Assembly: GCA_038316385.1 (NCBI GenBank)
Contig: JBBQAN010000007.1
Location: forward strand, 62,001 to 126,000
Reading direction: 5' to 3'
Length of the DNA: 64,000 bases
DNA from: SZAS-103 sp038316385
GTDB lineage: Bacteria; Pseudomonadota; Gammaproteobacteria; Xanthomonadales; Xanthomonadaceae
Positions 51,701-60,535 of this stretch are shown piece after piece. Each line of letters opens with the position of its first letter. Positions within the stretch are counted from its first letter, which is position 1. Below the pieces are notes generated by a model that saw nothing but the letters and a program-made list of their open reading frames with translations, was not told where the DNA came from and ran no database searches. The position numbers and the translations under genes are program-made.

Positions 51701-53766
51701 CGGTGGATCTGTTCGCAGGGCCAGTTGCGCTCGATGCCTCCGGCGTTGCGGTGGTTCCGGTGACGGTGCCGGATTTCAACGGAACGTTGCGCGTCTCCGC
51801 AGTCGTGTATTCAGCCGATCGGTACGGCAAGGCCGATGCAGAAACGCTGGTGCGTGCGCCAGTCGTCGCCGAAGTCAGCGCGCCGCGCGCATTGGCTCCG
51901 GGCGACGCGAGCACGCTCACGCTCGACTTGCAGAACTTCACCGGTGCCAGTCATGAGTTCACGGTCAGTGCGACGGCGACTGCGCCGTTGAAACTCGATG
52001 GCGCGTCGCGCAAGGTCACCTTAAAGGATGGCGCGAAGACCACATTGAACTTCCCGTTGACCGCGTTGCCTGGCAATTCGGTCGGCAAATACAGCATCCT
52101 CGCTGTCACCGACGGTTATCGCGTCGAACGCCACTTCGAGGTTGCGGTGCGTCCGGCATGGCCGGCAATCGTGCGTTCGCGCATGATCGCTCTGGACAAG
52201 CTTGCGCCGATCACCATCGACAGCAGCGATGCGGTCGGCATGATGACCGACTCGGTCAACGTGCGAATGACGTTGACAGCGTTGCCGCCGCTGCCTTTCG
52301 CGAGTGCGTTGCAAGGCCTGCTCGATTATCCCTACGGCTGTATCGAGCAGACCACGAGCAAAGGCTACGCATCGCTGCTGCTCGACAAGGACACCGCGCG
52401 CAAGCTCGGCATCACCGGGCTCGACGACGCAACGCGCAAGCAACGCATGGAAGGTGCGTTCGGGCGCATCGCTTCGATGCAGATTCCATCCGGCCACTTC
52501 TCGTTCTGGGGCGGCGACAGCGAAGCAGTGCCACAGATGACACCGTTCGTCGTCGAGTTCCTGCTGGATGCGCGCGACGGCGGATTCGCGGTTCCCGATG
52601 GCGTGTTGCAGAAAGCGCTGGAGCGCCTCGGCGACGACCTGCTCACCGGCGGCGAGAAGTATTACAGCTACGAACACGCCGATGCCTTGAAGTTCGCAAA
52701 CAACGCCTACGCGGGTTACGTGCTCGCGCGCGTGAATCGCGCACCACTCGGCACGCTGCGCGCGTTGTACGACAACGAACGCAGCAAGGCGTTGACGCCG
52801 CTGCCGTTGGTGCAACTCGGCATCGCGCTCGACCTGATGGGCGATCACGCACGCGGCCAGAAGGCGGTCGCGGAAGGTTTCGCGATGAAATCCAAGCGTC
52901 CGTGGTATCTCGGCGATTACGGATCGGACATCAGCGATCTCGCGCGCATGGTCACGCTGACCCATCGCTTCAAGATGGTCAAGCCCGAGTACGATGCGCG
53001 CGTCCTTGCGCTTGCACGCGACGTGAAAAGCAAAACTGACGAACGCTGGATGTGGCTCAGCACGCAGGATCAGATCGCGCTGGCTGCACTCGGCAAGGCG
53101 CTCATAACCGATTCGGATGCGCGCGTTGCCGGCACGCTGTCGGTTGCTGGCAACACGGAGACGATCGCGCCTCAAAGCATCTTCAGCCGCAGTTTCGATG
53201 CTGCTGCGTTGCGCCAGGGAGTGCGCTTCAATCCCGAGGGCAAACCGCCGCTGTATGGATTGATCGATGTCGCTGGCGTGCCATCAAGCGCGCCGATGCC
53301 GGATGACAAGCGCATCAGTGTCGTGCGCACTTACTACACGACCGACGGCAAGGAATGGAAAGGCGGCGTGTTGAAGGAGGGCGATGCATTGATCGTCGGG
53401 CTTGCGATCGCATCGCGCGAAAAAGTGCCCGACGCATTAATCGTCGACCTGCTTCCAGCGGGCGTTGAAATCGAGAATTTCAACCTCGGCGACGCCAAGC
53501 AGTGGGCCGATATCGTAGTCGATGGCATCACCTTGACCGAGCGCAGTTCCGCGGCCACGGTGAAACACGAAGAGTTCCGCGACGATCGCTATGTCGCCGC
53601 GCTGTCGCTCGACAAAGGCGACAACGCGCATGTGTACTACCTCGTGCGTGCGGTGACGCCGGGCACCTACAGCGTGCCGCCACCGCTCGTGCAGGACATG
53701 TACCGTCCGCAGATTCGCGGCATCGGCAAATCCACGCCGGCGAGCATCAAGGTGATCCAGCCCTGA
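48775..53766 (+). CDS. Bacterial alpha-2-macroglobulin lipoprotein (YfhM-like)
   Basis: A 1663-aa periplasmic protease inhibitor anchored as a lipoprotein, thought to protect against host or rival proteases that breach the outer membrane. The signal peptide ends in the lipobox LLGGC with Cys31. The macroglobulin-like domains follow (e.g. FSWSGRDLYRPGETVRLSALMRDYDGK; YPDSKSEQLAIALEFTRP), then the thioester domain with GCIEQ, where Cys1189 and Gln1192 would form the reactive bond. The family reference length is about 1650. ATG 48775 is preceded by GGGGGAGA. It is immediately followed by pbpC, the usual partner. Confidence 0.93.
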   Translation: MRAGSVWSFDSIGSRTCIASLLIALALLGGCKRSAESVPAVQGAMPTQGIDARTVPKGFALLSAYPDSKSEQLAIALEFTRPIVGSQNFDSLVSVTDANGAVVKGSWSLEENNKVLRFPYVQPALKYTVKIDGKLAAADGNTLGHDITQEVYTGPLDPVVGFASQGSVLPARDSRGLPVVSVNVPEVDVEFFRVQDKKLSTFYSQYQRGGQKDSYELDEDYDKHTPISKMADSVYLNRFVLGGKENERVLTYLPIQTIDELNKPGLYFAVMKPAGHFKNGYQTALFYVSDIGLHARAYKDKMFVHTASLQTGAAIPGVELQVLDKSGEPVVKAKTDDAGNALIAYTLDSTQVMVARHGSDTSLLPFNQPALDLSEFEVAGRKQAWFDVFSWSGRDLYRPGETVRLSALMRDYDGKSIKPQPLFLVLKQPDGKEFLKTRLDPQTLGYYAWTYVMPFDAPTGRWQVEFRATPDGKDVVDAFTLRIEEFLPERMKLDLDAAQTVVHSGEPLKLKATAAYLYGAPADGNRFTARLAVSPDQHPFAGNAADASKANATKAAIGNADAYKGWFFGDPTIALPKDAKEIIDEKFDDKGVYAQDIALPAEAAAAKAPVSIVVSGSVYETGGRTVTRTLKRTLWPANTLVGVRPLFDDKDGASPNGNAGFEIIRVDASGKRVPASGLKVNLVREHRDYIWRWSDNAWDYDFTSRFDTITTRTVDVSASTSAKVDFPVEWGEYRLEVLDSETGLTSRYPFKAGWSWNDQNRGLDARPDKVKLALDKTSYKAGDTLKVTITPPQPGKGLLLVESDHLLTTMMIDAKSGATFEIPVTADWERHDVYITVLVFRGGSATEKTTPARAVGVAHVPMGRADREVKVTLSAPQQMLPERQLPVTIKAPQLAGKQAYVTVSAVDVGILNITRFPVPDPIAYFFSPRRLGIDAYDIYGRVIESFEGGTAKLRFGGDQALGPLPQARRPTAHVQTVDLFAGPVALDASGVAVVPVTVPDFNGTLRVSAVVYSADRYGKADAETLVRAPVVAEVSAPRALAPGDASTLTLDLQNFTGASHEFTVSATATAPLKLDGASRKVTLKDGAKTTLNFPLTALPGNSVGKYSILAVTDGYRVERHFEVAVRPAWPAIVRSRMIALDKLAPITIDSSDAVGMMTDSVNVRMTLTALPPLPFASALQGLLDYPYGCIEQTTSKGYASLLLDKDTARKLGITGLDDATRKQRMEGAFGRIASMQIPSGHFSFWGGDSEAVPQMTPFVVEFLLDARDGGFAVPDGVLQKALERLGDDLLTGGEKYYSYEHADALKFANNAYAGYVLARVNRAPLGTLRALYDNERSKALTPLPLVQLGIALDLMGDHARGQKAVAEGFAMKSKRPWYLGDYGSDISDLARMVTLTHRFKMVKPEYDARVLALARDVKSKTDERWMWLSTQDQIALAALGKALITDSDARVAGTLSVAGNTETIAPQSIFSRSFDAAALRQGVRFNPEGKPPLYGLIDVAGVPSSAPMPDDKRISVVRTYYTTDGKEWKGGVLKEGDALIVGLAIASREKVPDALIVDLLPAGVEIENFNLGDAKQWADIVVDGITLTERSSAATVKHEEFRDDRYVAALSLDKGDNAHVYYLVRAVTPGTYSVPPPLVQDMYRPQIRGIGKSTPASIKVIQP

Positions 53767-53774
53767 GCGCACGC

Positions 53775-56120
53775 GTGCGTCGCTGGATCAGGCGCAGCGC
53801 GTGGTGTTTCCTCGCGCTGCTGCTGATCCTGCTCGCGTTCGATCGCCTGTATCCATTGCCATTGCCGGATGCGGGCGATGCGAGCGTGATCGTGGTTGCG
53901 CGCGATGGCACGCCGCTGCGCGCGTTCGCGAACCACGAAGGCATCTGGCGTTATCCGATCACGCCGGAGCAGGTCTCGCCGCTATACACGCAGGCCCTGC
54001 TGACCTACGAAGACCGCTGGTTCTGGCGACACCCCGGTGTGAACCCATTCGCGCTCGCACGTGCGGGTGTGCAATGGATGCGCAACCGCCGCGTTGTGTC
54101 CGGCGGTTCGACGCTGACGATGCAGGTTGCCCGCATCATCGATCCGCCCGCCACAAACGATCGCAGCATCGGCGCTAAAATCCAGCAGATTCTTCGCGCA
54201 TTCCAGCTTGAAGCTCATTTAAGCAAGCGCGACATCCTCACGCTGTATCTCAATCACGCGCCATTCGGCGGCACCATTCAGGGCGTCGAAGCCGCGAGTT
54301 GGGCGTATCTCGGGAAATCATCGCACCAACTCTCGCATGCCGAGGCCGCACTGCTTGCGGTGCTTCCGCAAATGCCAAGCCGGTTGCGTCCGGATCGCCA
54401 CGCGGAAATCGCACGCATCGCGCGCGACAAATTGCTCAAGCGCATGGCCGACCTGCACGTATGGACACAAGCCGAAGTCGCCGATGCGCGCGTCGAATCG
54501 GTGATCACGCGCCGTCTCAAACAACCGATGTCCGCAGCGCTGCTCGCCGAGCGCCTGCGCGAACAGACGCCGCGCATGCAGCGTATCGTCACCACCATCG
54601 ACGCCGACTTGCAGCGCGCACTGGAAGCGCGCGTGACTGCATATTTCGCGAGTCTGCCGGAACGCACTTCGGCGGCGCTGCTGGTGGTGGACAATACGAC
54701 GCTGGAAGCGCGCGCCTACGTCGGTTCGGTCGCGTTCGGCGACATTCCACGCCTCGGCCACGTGGACATGGTGCGCGCATGGCGTTCGCCGGGTTCGACG
54801 CTGAAGCCATTTTTGTACGGGCTCGCGCTCGACGATGGCCTGATCCATTCCGAAAGTCTGCTCGTCGATGCGCCGCAGTCGTTCGGCGATTACCGACCGG
54901 GAAATTTCGACACCACGTTCAATGGGCCGGTCGGCGCGGCCGAGGCGTTGCGGTTGTCGTTGAACGTGCCTGCGGTGGATCTGCTCGATCGCATTAATCC
55001 GGTGCGCTTCGCAGCGCGGCTCGCGAATGCAGGCGTCGTGCTGAAGCTGCCGCGCGGCGCACAACCGAATCTGTCGATCATTCTCGGCGGCGATGGCGTG
55101 ACCCTGGAAGACCTCGTCGGCGCGTACACCGCGCTGCATCGCGACGGCATCGCCGGACGCGTGCGCTTGCGGCCGGACGCACCACATACCGATCGCATGC
55201 TGCTGTCGCCTGGAGCGGCGTGGATCGTCAAGACAATCCTCGATGCGAATCCGCGTCCAGGTTCACGCGCAGATACGTTCGATCCCGGATTCGGCCCGCG
55301 CGTCGCGTGGAAGACAGGAACGAGTTACGGCTTCCGCGATGCATGGGCAATCGGCGGAACCCAGCGCTATAGCGTCGGCGTATGGGTCGGGCGGCCCGAT
55401 GGAACGCCGCTGCCTGGCCAGTACGGCGCAATCACGGCATTGCCTTTGTTTTTCCAGATCATCGACAGTTTGCCGCGCAGTGCCGCCGACTCCATCGCAA
55501 AACCGCCGCCGGCGAGTGTGCGCAGCGCCGATACCTGCTGGCCACTCGGTCTGGCGTTCGATCGTTCGCATCCTGAATTGTGCGCACGCAAGATGTCCGC
55601 GTGGGTGCTCAATAACGAAATTCCGCCAACGCTACCGGAACGCCGCACGCGCTTATGGAGCGCCGGACGGATGCCATTGCGCGTGGATGCGACAACCGGT
55701 GAACGCTTGAGCGCGACCTGCACGAAGGCGCACGTCGTGCGCGATACAGGCATCGCACGCTGGCCCGCGCTTGCGTCGCCGTGGTTGTCGGCGGCCGAGC
55801 GCCAACGTTCCGCGATTCCGCCACTTGCGAAGGATTGCGAACCAGATGGACTCGACGCGACCGCGTCGCTGCAAATCGAAGGCGTCGCCGACCATGCGAC
55901 CGTCGCGCGCGCACCGAACAGTCCGACGCCGGTACGCTTGTCGCTACGCGCACTCGGTGCGGCGGGGCGCGTGATGTGGATGGTCAATGGACGCTTGCAG
56001 GGCGAGACGATGAGTGGGCGCTCGTTCGTGCACGACTATCCGGATGCAGGCATGCAAACGGTGACGGCGATGGCGGAGACGGGGGCTTGGACGCAGATTG
56101 GGTTTCGGGTGTTGCGGTAA
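53775..56120 (+). CDS. pbpC: Penicillin-binding protein 1C
   Basis: PBP1c is a bifunctional class A peptidoglycan synthase of 781 aa whose gene typically pairs with yfhM. After an N-terminal membrane helix (AWCFLALLLILLAF) comes the glycosyltransferase with Glu79 in LLTYEDRWFWRHPGVNP, then GGSTLTMQVAR. The transpeptidase has Ser341-Lys344 (SPGSTLKPF), SLN (LRLSLNVPA) and Lys513-Thr-Gly (KTGTSYGFRDAW). A C-terminal BiPBP-type domain follows. No ATG is close to the macroglobulin stop; GTG 53775 gives a normal start, while CTG 53763 would overlap the stop (CTGA). No downstream gene follows on this strand for 1.8 kb. Confidence 0.92.
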   Translation: MRRWIRRSAWCFLALLLILLAFDRLYPLPLPDAGDASVIVVARDGTPLRAFANHEGIWRYPITPEQVSPLYTQALLTYEDRWFWRHPGVNPFALARAGVQWMRNRRVVSGGSTLTMQVARIIDPPATNDRSIGAKIQQILRAFQLEAHLSKRDILTLYLNHAPFGGTIQGVEAASWAYLGKSSHQLSHAEAALLAVLPQMPSRLRPDRHAEIARIARDKLLKRMADLHVWTQAEVADARVESVITRRLKQPMSAALLAERLREQTPRMQRIVTTIDADLQRALEARVTAYFASLPERTSAALLVVDNTTLEARAYVGSVAFGDIPRLGHVDMVRAWRSPGSTLKPFLYGLALDDGLIHSESLLVDAPQSFGDYRPGNFDTTFNGPVGAAEALRLSLNVPAVDLLDRINPVRFAARLANAGVVLKLPRGAQPNLSIILGGDGVTLEDLVGAYTALHRDGIAGRVRLRPDAPHTDRMLLSPGAAWIVKTILDANPRPGSRADTFDPGFGPRVAWKTGTSYGFRDAWAIGGTQRYSVGVWVGRPDGTPLPGQYGAITALPLFFQIIDSLPRSAADSIAKPPPASVRSADTCWPLGLAFDRSHPELCARKMSAWVLNNEIPPTLPERRTRLWSAGRMPLRVDATTGERLSATCTKAHVVRDTGIARWPALASPWLSAAERQRSAIPPLAKDCEPDGLDATASLQIEGVADHATVARAPNSPTPVRLSLRALGAAGRVMWMVNGRLQGETMSGRSFVHDYPDAGMQTVTAMAETGAWTQIGFRVLR

Positions 56121-56617
56121 TACGCGCTTGAGCGCTGTTTTACTCTTGGCTCTTGCGCCGTAAAGCGAGCCGAGCACCGGAAGCAAGGGCGGGAGCAAGG
56201 CCCGCATGTTTGAGCGCATGGATGCGCGAGTTCGGGCCGGCCCGTTCTTGCTGAGGAGCGCAGGGTACCGGAACAGCTTCATCGTTCCGGTGAGCGTCCG
56301 GCGTAAATGGTTTTGGTTACTTTTCCCGAAAGAAAAGTGATTCGCGCGCGCAGCGCGTGAAAGCTTTGCTTTTCGAGGTTGTCAAGGCGACACCACGCGA
56401 GCCGACAATCGATCTGTTTCGGCCCATCCGGGCCTCACCAGATTCGCCCGGCCCGGACAACTATGTCCGGTCGCTGATCGCCGCGCGTGCTGCCATTGGC
56501 AGCTCGCATACGCTTGGAGTTCATCGCAAGCAAGCGTCCTTGCGTTACCTTCCGGCCAGCATATCCATGTGCTGGCGTTCGCTGACGCGCGAGGCAGTGC
56601 CTCGCGAACGCGTCAGC
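56121..56617. repeat. Hairpin-dense gene-free interval (candidate structured element)
   Basis: No credible gene. At least eight inverted repeats lie in sequence: GCGCAT/ATGCGC (56214-56227), ACCGGAAC/GTTCCGGT (56267-56291), ACTTTTC/GAAAAGT (56319-56338), GGCCC/GGGCC (56421-56434), CCGGACA/TGTCCGG (56453-56470), CGCAAG/CTTGCG (56525-56544), GCCAGCA/TGCTGGC (56555-56576), and a strong stem at 56581-56617 (outer GCTGACG/CGTCAGC, inner CGCGAGGCA/TGCCTCGCG). The last abuts the stop codon of the ferritin-like gene. From memory, strings like TTTTGGTTACTTTTC recur between genes in Xanthomonadales and Pseudomonas; I cannot confirm this here. Confidence 0.6.
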
Positions 56618-57208
56618 TCACCCCCATTCGCCCTCCAGCCAATCCGACAACTCGTCGGCATGTTCTTCCTCGACTGCCAGGATGCTCTCGAGGACGCGCT
56701 TGGTGGTGGTGTCCTTGTCGCCGATGTAGGCGATCATTTCCTTGTAGCTGTCGATCGCGATGCGTTCGGCGACGAGGTTTTCCTTGATCATGTCGCGCAG
56801 GTTGGAGCCCTTGACGTATTCGGAATGGCTGCGCGATGTGAGCCCGGCGGGATCCATGTTCGGCTCGCCATTGAGTTGCACGATGCGTTTGGCGAGCCAG
56901 TCGGCGTGTTCCTGTTCTTCGTTGGAATGCACCATGAACTCGGCAGCGACTGCGTCGGCGTGAATGCCGCTGGCGACGAAATGGTGGTAGCGATAACGCA
57001 GCACACAGACGATTTCGGTCGCGAGCGCTTCGTTGAGCAGTTTGATCACGGTTTTGCGATCGCCGAGATAGCCGTCGGTCACCGCGCCGTCATCGATATG
57101 CTGGCGCGCGCGGGCGCGCAGGGTTTTCACGTCGGTAAGAAATGGCTGATCGTTCGAATCGGTTTTGGCCGGCCTGGCGCTTTTGCTGACGGCGGGCTTC
57201 TTGCTCAT
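56618..57208 (-). CDS. Ferritin-like (bacterioferritin/Dps-like) protein
   Basis: A 196-aa ferritin-fold protein, probably an iron-storage or peroxide-detoxifying cage. The di-iron ligands fit NEALATEIVCVLRYRYHHF (Glu) and HSNEEQEHADWLAKRIVQL (Glu-x-x-His), then NLVAERIAIDSYKEMIAYI and VEEEHADELSDWL (second Glu-x-x-His). The first about 20 residues are basic and Ser/Lys/Ala-rich, of the kind that binds DNA in some Dps proteins. AAGGA precedes ATG 57208. A peroxiredoxin gene lies directly upstream on the same strand with a 69-bp gap. Bacterioferritin or a Dps-like subfamily cannot be separated by eye. Confidence 0.85.
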   Translation of the reverse strand: MSKKPAVSKSARPAKTDSNDQPFLTDVKTLRARARQHIDDGAVTDGYLGDRKTVIKLLNEALATEIVCVLRYRYHHFVASGIHADAVAAEFMVHSNEEQEHADWLAKRIVQLNGEPNMDPAGLTSRSHSEYVKGSNLRDMIKENLVAERIAIDSYKEMIAYIGDKDTTTKRVLESILAVEEEHADELSDWLEGEWG

Positions 57209-57277
57209 CGTTGTGTCCTTGGTTGATGGTTGAGTAGGACGGATAGAATCGAAGGCGATGCGATCGATGGAGATGGA

Positions 57278-57760
57278 TCAGGCGAGCGCGGACAGAACGT
57301 GCTCGGCGCTGGAGACCTTGAACTCGCCCGGCGCTTCGATGAACAACTGTTTGACGACGCCGTCTTCGGCGTACAGCGCGAAACGTTTCGAACGTTTGCC
57401 CAGTCCGAATGCGCTGCCGTCCATTTCCATTCCCAGTGCGTCGGTCAATGCGCCGTTGCCGTCGGCAAGCATCGCGATGCCGTGTTCCGGCACATTCTGG
57501 TGTTTCGCCCACGCGTCCATCACGAACGCATCATTGACCGCCATGCAAGCGACGTCGATGCCCTTTGCCTTGAAGTCGTCGAGGTGTTGGACGAAGCCTG
57601 GCAGGTGCTTGGCCGAGCAGGTTGGCGTGAACGCGCCGGGCACGGAGAACAAAACCACGTTCTTGCCGCCGAACACGTCGTCGGTATTGACGGACTGGAC
57701 GCCATCCTTGAGGACGTTGAACACTGCATTTGGAATACGTTCGCCGATCTGGATACTCAT
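57278..57760 (-). CDS. Peroxiredoxin, Prx5/hybrid type
   Basis: A 160-aa thiol peroxidase that reduces hydrogen peroxide and organic hydroperoxides. The Prx5 signature PGAFTPTCSAKHLPGF gives the peroxidatic Cys48; other landmarks are VACMAVNDAFVMDAWAK and SKRFALYAEDGVVKQLFIE. No fused glutaredoxin domain is present. GAGGGCG upstream supports ATG 57760. Pairing with a ferritin-like gene on the same strand suggests a joint iron/peroxide stress role. Confidence 0.92.
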   Translation of the reverse strand: MSIQIGERIPNAVFNVLKDGVQSVNTDDVFGGKNVVLFSVPGAFTPTCSAKHLPGFVQHLDDFKAKGIDVACMAVNDAFVMDAWAKHQNVPEHGIAMLADGNGALTDALGMEMDGSAFGLGKRSKRFALYAEDGVVKQLFIEAPGEFKVSSAEHVLSALA

Positions 57761-57957
57761 GTGTCGCCCTCGTTTGGAAATGTCGATTCTAGCCCGCGAA
57801 TGTTCATATCATGTTATGGCCGTGCGACGACGGATGCGTCGTTCGGTGCGCAATCCGTTCCGATCGATACGATTCGATCCGGCGGGCTTGATCGCACGCC
57901 TCGAAGGCCGCATCTTGGGCATGCGGCCGGAGTTGCCGCATTGCAATGGGAGGCACG

Positions 57958-58884
57958 GTGGAGTTCAAGGATTATTACAAGGTGCTCGGCGTCGAGCCTG
58001 GCGCAGGCGAGGCCGAAATCAAGACGTCGTATCGGCGCCTTGCGCGCAAGTTCCATCCGGATGTCAGCAAGGAATCAGGCGCCGAGGAAAAATTCAAATC
58101 GGTCAACGAGGCCTATGAAGTGCTGCGTGACGCGAAGAAGCGCGCGGCCTACGATCAATTGCGCACGCGCGGCTACAAGCCGGGCGAGGAGTTCCGTCCG
58201 CCTCCGGATTTCAATCAGGCTTACGGCAATCAAGGCAATGGCGGCGAATACAATTTCGATTTTGGCGATGAGGGCGGCGGCGGTTTCAGCGACTTCTTCG
58301 AATCGCTGTTCGGCGCGCGCGCGCGCGGACAGCGCGGCGGCCAACCGTCGCACCCCGGTCAGCAGCAGAGTCCCGCCGGCGATCTGCGCGCGAAACTGAG
58401 CGTACCGCTGGAAGCGGTATTCACTGGCGGCAGCCAGCGCATCCAGATCGAGGAACGCGTGCTCGACGTGAAAATTCCTGCAGGCGTGCGGCCGGGGCAG
58501 GTAATACGGCTCGCGGGACAGGGGCGCGGCGCGCGTGGGCGGGCGGGAGATCTGCTGCTCGAAGTCGATTACCGCCCACATCCGGAATTCGAAGTCGATG
58601 GTTTGAATGTGCTCTACACATTACCGCTCGCGCCTTGGGAAGCGGCGCTGGGCGCGACCGTCAGCGTGCACACGCTCGGCGGCGCGGTCGAATTGAAGAT
58701 TCCGCCGAACAGCGACAGCGGTAAAAAGCTGCGTTTGCGCGGACGCGGCTTGCCCGGAAAACCCGCAACCGGCGATCAGATCGTCGAAGTCGAAGTGCGC
58801 ACTCCGAAAGCGTCGACTGATGAGCAGAAAGAGTTCTACGGCGAGATGCAGAAGCTGTTCGTGTTTGATCCACGGCGCGCTTGA
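57958..58884 (+). CDS. DnaJ-family co-chaperone (CbpA-like)
   Basis: A 308-aa type II J-domain protein. It begins EFKDYYKVLGVEPGAGEAEIKTSYRRLARKFHPDVS, with the HPD motif that activates DnaK, then a Gly/Phe-rich segment (FDFGDEGGGGFSDFFESLFG) and two DnaJ C-terminal substrate-binding domains. It lacks the zinc-finger of DnaJ, which fits CbpA. I chose GTG 57958: it reproduces the CbpA N-terminus and is preceded by GGAGG; the upstream ATG at 57946 would sit before that site. The gene converges on a response-regulator gene. Confidence 0.9.
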   Translation: MEFKDYYKVLGVEPGAGEAEIKTSYRRLARKFHPDVSKESGAEEKFKSVNEAYEVLRDAKKRAAYDQLRTRGYKPGEEFRPPPDFNQAYGNQGNGGEYNFDFGDEGGGGFSDFFESLFGARARGQRGGQPSHPGQQQSPAGDLRAKLSVPLEAVFTGGSQRIQIEERVLDVKIPAGVRPGQVIRLAGQGRGARGRAGDLLLEVDYRPHPEFEVDGLNVLYTLPLAPWEAALGATVSVHTLGGAVELKIPPNSDSGKKLRLRGRGLPGKPATGDQIVEVEVRTPKASTDEQKEFYGEMQKLFVFDPRRA

Positions 58885-58905
58885 CGCATCCGCAAACTGC
58901 GGCAA

Positions 58906-59271
58906 TCAGCTACCGAGTTGTTCCTTGATTGCTGCTTCGAGTTGCGCTTCGTTGAACGGCTTGGTGATGTAGGCCTTTGCGCCTTGGCGCATGCCCCAAG
59001 CCTTGTCGGTTTCCTGATCCTTGGTGGTGACGAGAATGACCGGGATATGCGCAGTCGTCGGTTCCTTCGAAATCTGGCGCGTCGCCTGAAAACCGTTGAG
59101 GTTCGGCATCACCACGTCCATCAGGATGAGGTCGGGGATATGTTTCTTCGCTGCCGCAACTCCGGCCGCGCCATCTTCGGCGGTGACCACCGAATGGCCG
59201 AGTGCTTCGACGATGCGCCGCATGCCGGTTAACTGGGATGGTGAATCATCGACGATCAGGATGCGCGCCAT
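58906..59271 (-). CDS. Response regulator, PilH/PilG-like (receiver only)
   Basis: A 121-aa stand-alone receiver domain with phospho-acceptor Asp52 (LILMDVVMPNLNGFQATR), the acidic pair in VDDSPSQL, Thr in VILVTTKDQ and Lys in AYITKPF. The KDQETDKAWGMRQGAKAYITKPF stretch resembles the PilH/PilG regulators that control twitching motility via a Chp-type chemosensory system; it also resembles CheY-like regulators. No histidine kinase or pil gene is near, so the assignment rests on sequence alone. Confidence 0.8.
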   Translation of the reverse strand: MARILIVDDSPSQLTGMRRIVEALGHSVVTAEDGAAGVAAAKKHIPDLILMDVVMPNLNGFQATRQISKEPTTAHIPVILVTTKDQETDKAWGMRQGAKAYITKPFNEAQLEAAIKEQLGS

Positions 59272-59367
59272 GCCAGTTCTCTCAGGGGGTGCAATGCGCC
59301 ATTGTAGTCGTGCGTTGGCGCTTGTCCATCGGAACGTTGACCATCGGTCGGGCCGATAGTCGGTGGC

Positions 59368-60363
59368 CTAAATCCGAACCAAAGTGCGTCCGAACGAGCC
59401 GCCACCCAGCATGATCGGAAATACCAGCGGCAACGTGTCGAGACCGACCGTGCGGGTGCAGATCGCATCCAGATGCGCCGGCTTCCACGGCCCGGCCAGA
59501 TGCTCCCAGACCTGCTGGCGCTGTGCACGTGGCGTACCTGCGGAAGCAATTCCGAGCAGTGACACGCCGCGGATGATCATCGGCATCACCGTGGTCGCGA
59601 GCGCCGCGCCACCGGCCAGTCCGCAGCAGGCGATGTTGCCGTAGGGTTGGATGACGCGGGTCAGACCGGCGAGCATGTCGTCGCCGACGTTGTCGATCGC
59701 GCCTGCCCAGCGGGCATTCTCCAGCGGGCGCTTGCCTAGGTCGAGATCCTTGCGCGAGATCACCTCGCGTGCGCCAAGCTCGGTGAGGAAATCCCGATGA
59801 TCCATCTTGCCGGTGATCGCATGCGCCTCGAACCCAGCGCGCGCAAGGATGTCGATTGCGAGCATGCCGACGCCGCCGCTCGCGCCGGTCACCGCGATCG
59901 GCCCCATGTCGGGCGTTTGCCCGTTGGCTTCCATGCGCAACAGCGCGAGCGCTGCGGTGAAACCCGCGGTGCCCAGGATCATCGCTTCGCGTAGATCCAG
60001 ACCATGCGGCAGCGCGATCGTGTTCGCAGCTTCGAGGCGCACATAATCCGAATAACCACCATCGCGCGTCTCCGACAATCCGCTGCCGGTGCACAACACT
60101 GCATCTCCTTCGCGGAAATTCGCGTCTGTGGATGCAACCACGTGTCCGGCGGCATCGATGCCACCGATGAGCGGAAACTTGCGCAGGATCTTGCCTGCGC
60201 CGGTTCCGGCCAGCGCATCCTTGTAGTTGACCGATGAATACGCTGCCTTGATCACGACTTCGCCTGGCGAGAGATCGGCGAGCGTCACATCCTCAATGCC
60301 GGCGCGATGCGTGCCGTTGGTACTGTGGATGCGAAAGGTGCGGAAGCTTGCGGGGATGGTCAT
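59368..60363 (-). CDS. Acryloyl-CoA reductase/quinone oxidoreductase AcuI/YhdH
   Basis: A 331-aa zinc-less medium-chain dehydrogenase/reductase that uses NADPH. The family pattern AYSSVNYKDALAGTGAGKI, the nucleotide-binding motif VTGASGGVGMLAIDILARAG and the C-terminal IMLGGGSFGRTLVRI fit YhdH/AcuI, known to reduce acryloyl-CoA. ATG 60363 starts MTIPASFRTFRIHS; the frame is open upstream but without similarity. No related pathway gene is adjacent. Confidence 0.9.
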   Translation of the reverse strand: MTIPASFRTFRIHSTNGTHRAGIEDVTLADLSPGEVVIKAAYSSVNYKDALAGTGAGKILRKFPLIGGIDAAGHVVASTDANFREGDAVLCTGSGLSETRDGGYSDYVRLEAANTIALPHGLDLREAMILGTAGFTAALALLRMEANGQTPDMGPIAVTGASGGVGMLAIDILARAGFEAHAITGKMDHRDFLTELGAREVISRKDLDLGKRPLENARWAGAIDNVGDDMLAGLTRVIQPYGNIACCGLAGGAALATTVMPMIIRGVSLLGIASAGTPRAQRQQVWEHLAGPWKPAHLDAICTRTVGLDTLPLVFPIMLGGGSFGRTLVRI

Positions 60364-60487
60364 GCAGATCCTCTGACGATTGCGATACCCAAGCATAGCC
60401 GCAGGCATCGCTGCGATCACGGTTTGTGGATCGCGTCAGCCGCTAGTGCGCATCCATGCCCGCGGCATTTTTCGGCCATGTGCGAAA

Positions 60488-60515
60488 AAAACAGGCGGCC
60501 GAAGCCGCCTGTTTT
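60488..60515 (-). terminator. Rho-independent terminator of the M3 peptidase gene
   Basis: AAAACAGGCGGC (60488-60499) pairs perfectly with GCCGCCTGTTTT (60504-60515) around CGAA. Read on the minus strand it ends in GTTTTTTT, an intrinsic terminator 20 bp after the peptidase stop codon. Confidence 0.92.
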
Positions 60516-60535
60516 GATGCTGCATTGCGCGACGC

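Noticed and set aside
58890..58902. Hairpin CCGCA/TGCGG between dnaJ-like gene and response regulator
   Set aside because: A five-pair stem in GC-rich sequence without T-tract is expected by chance.
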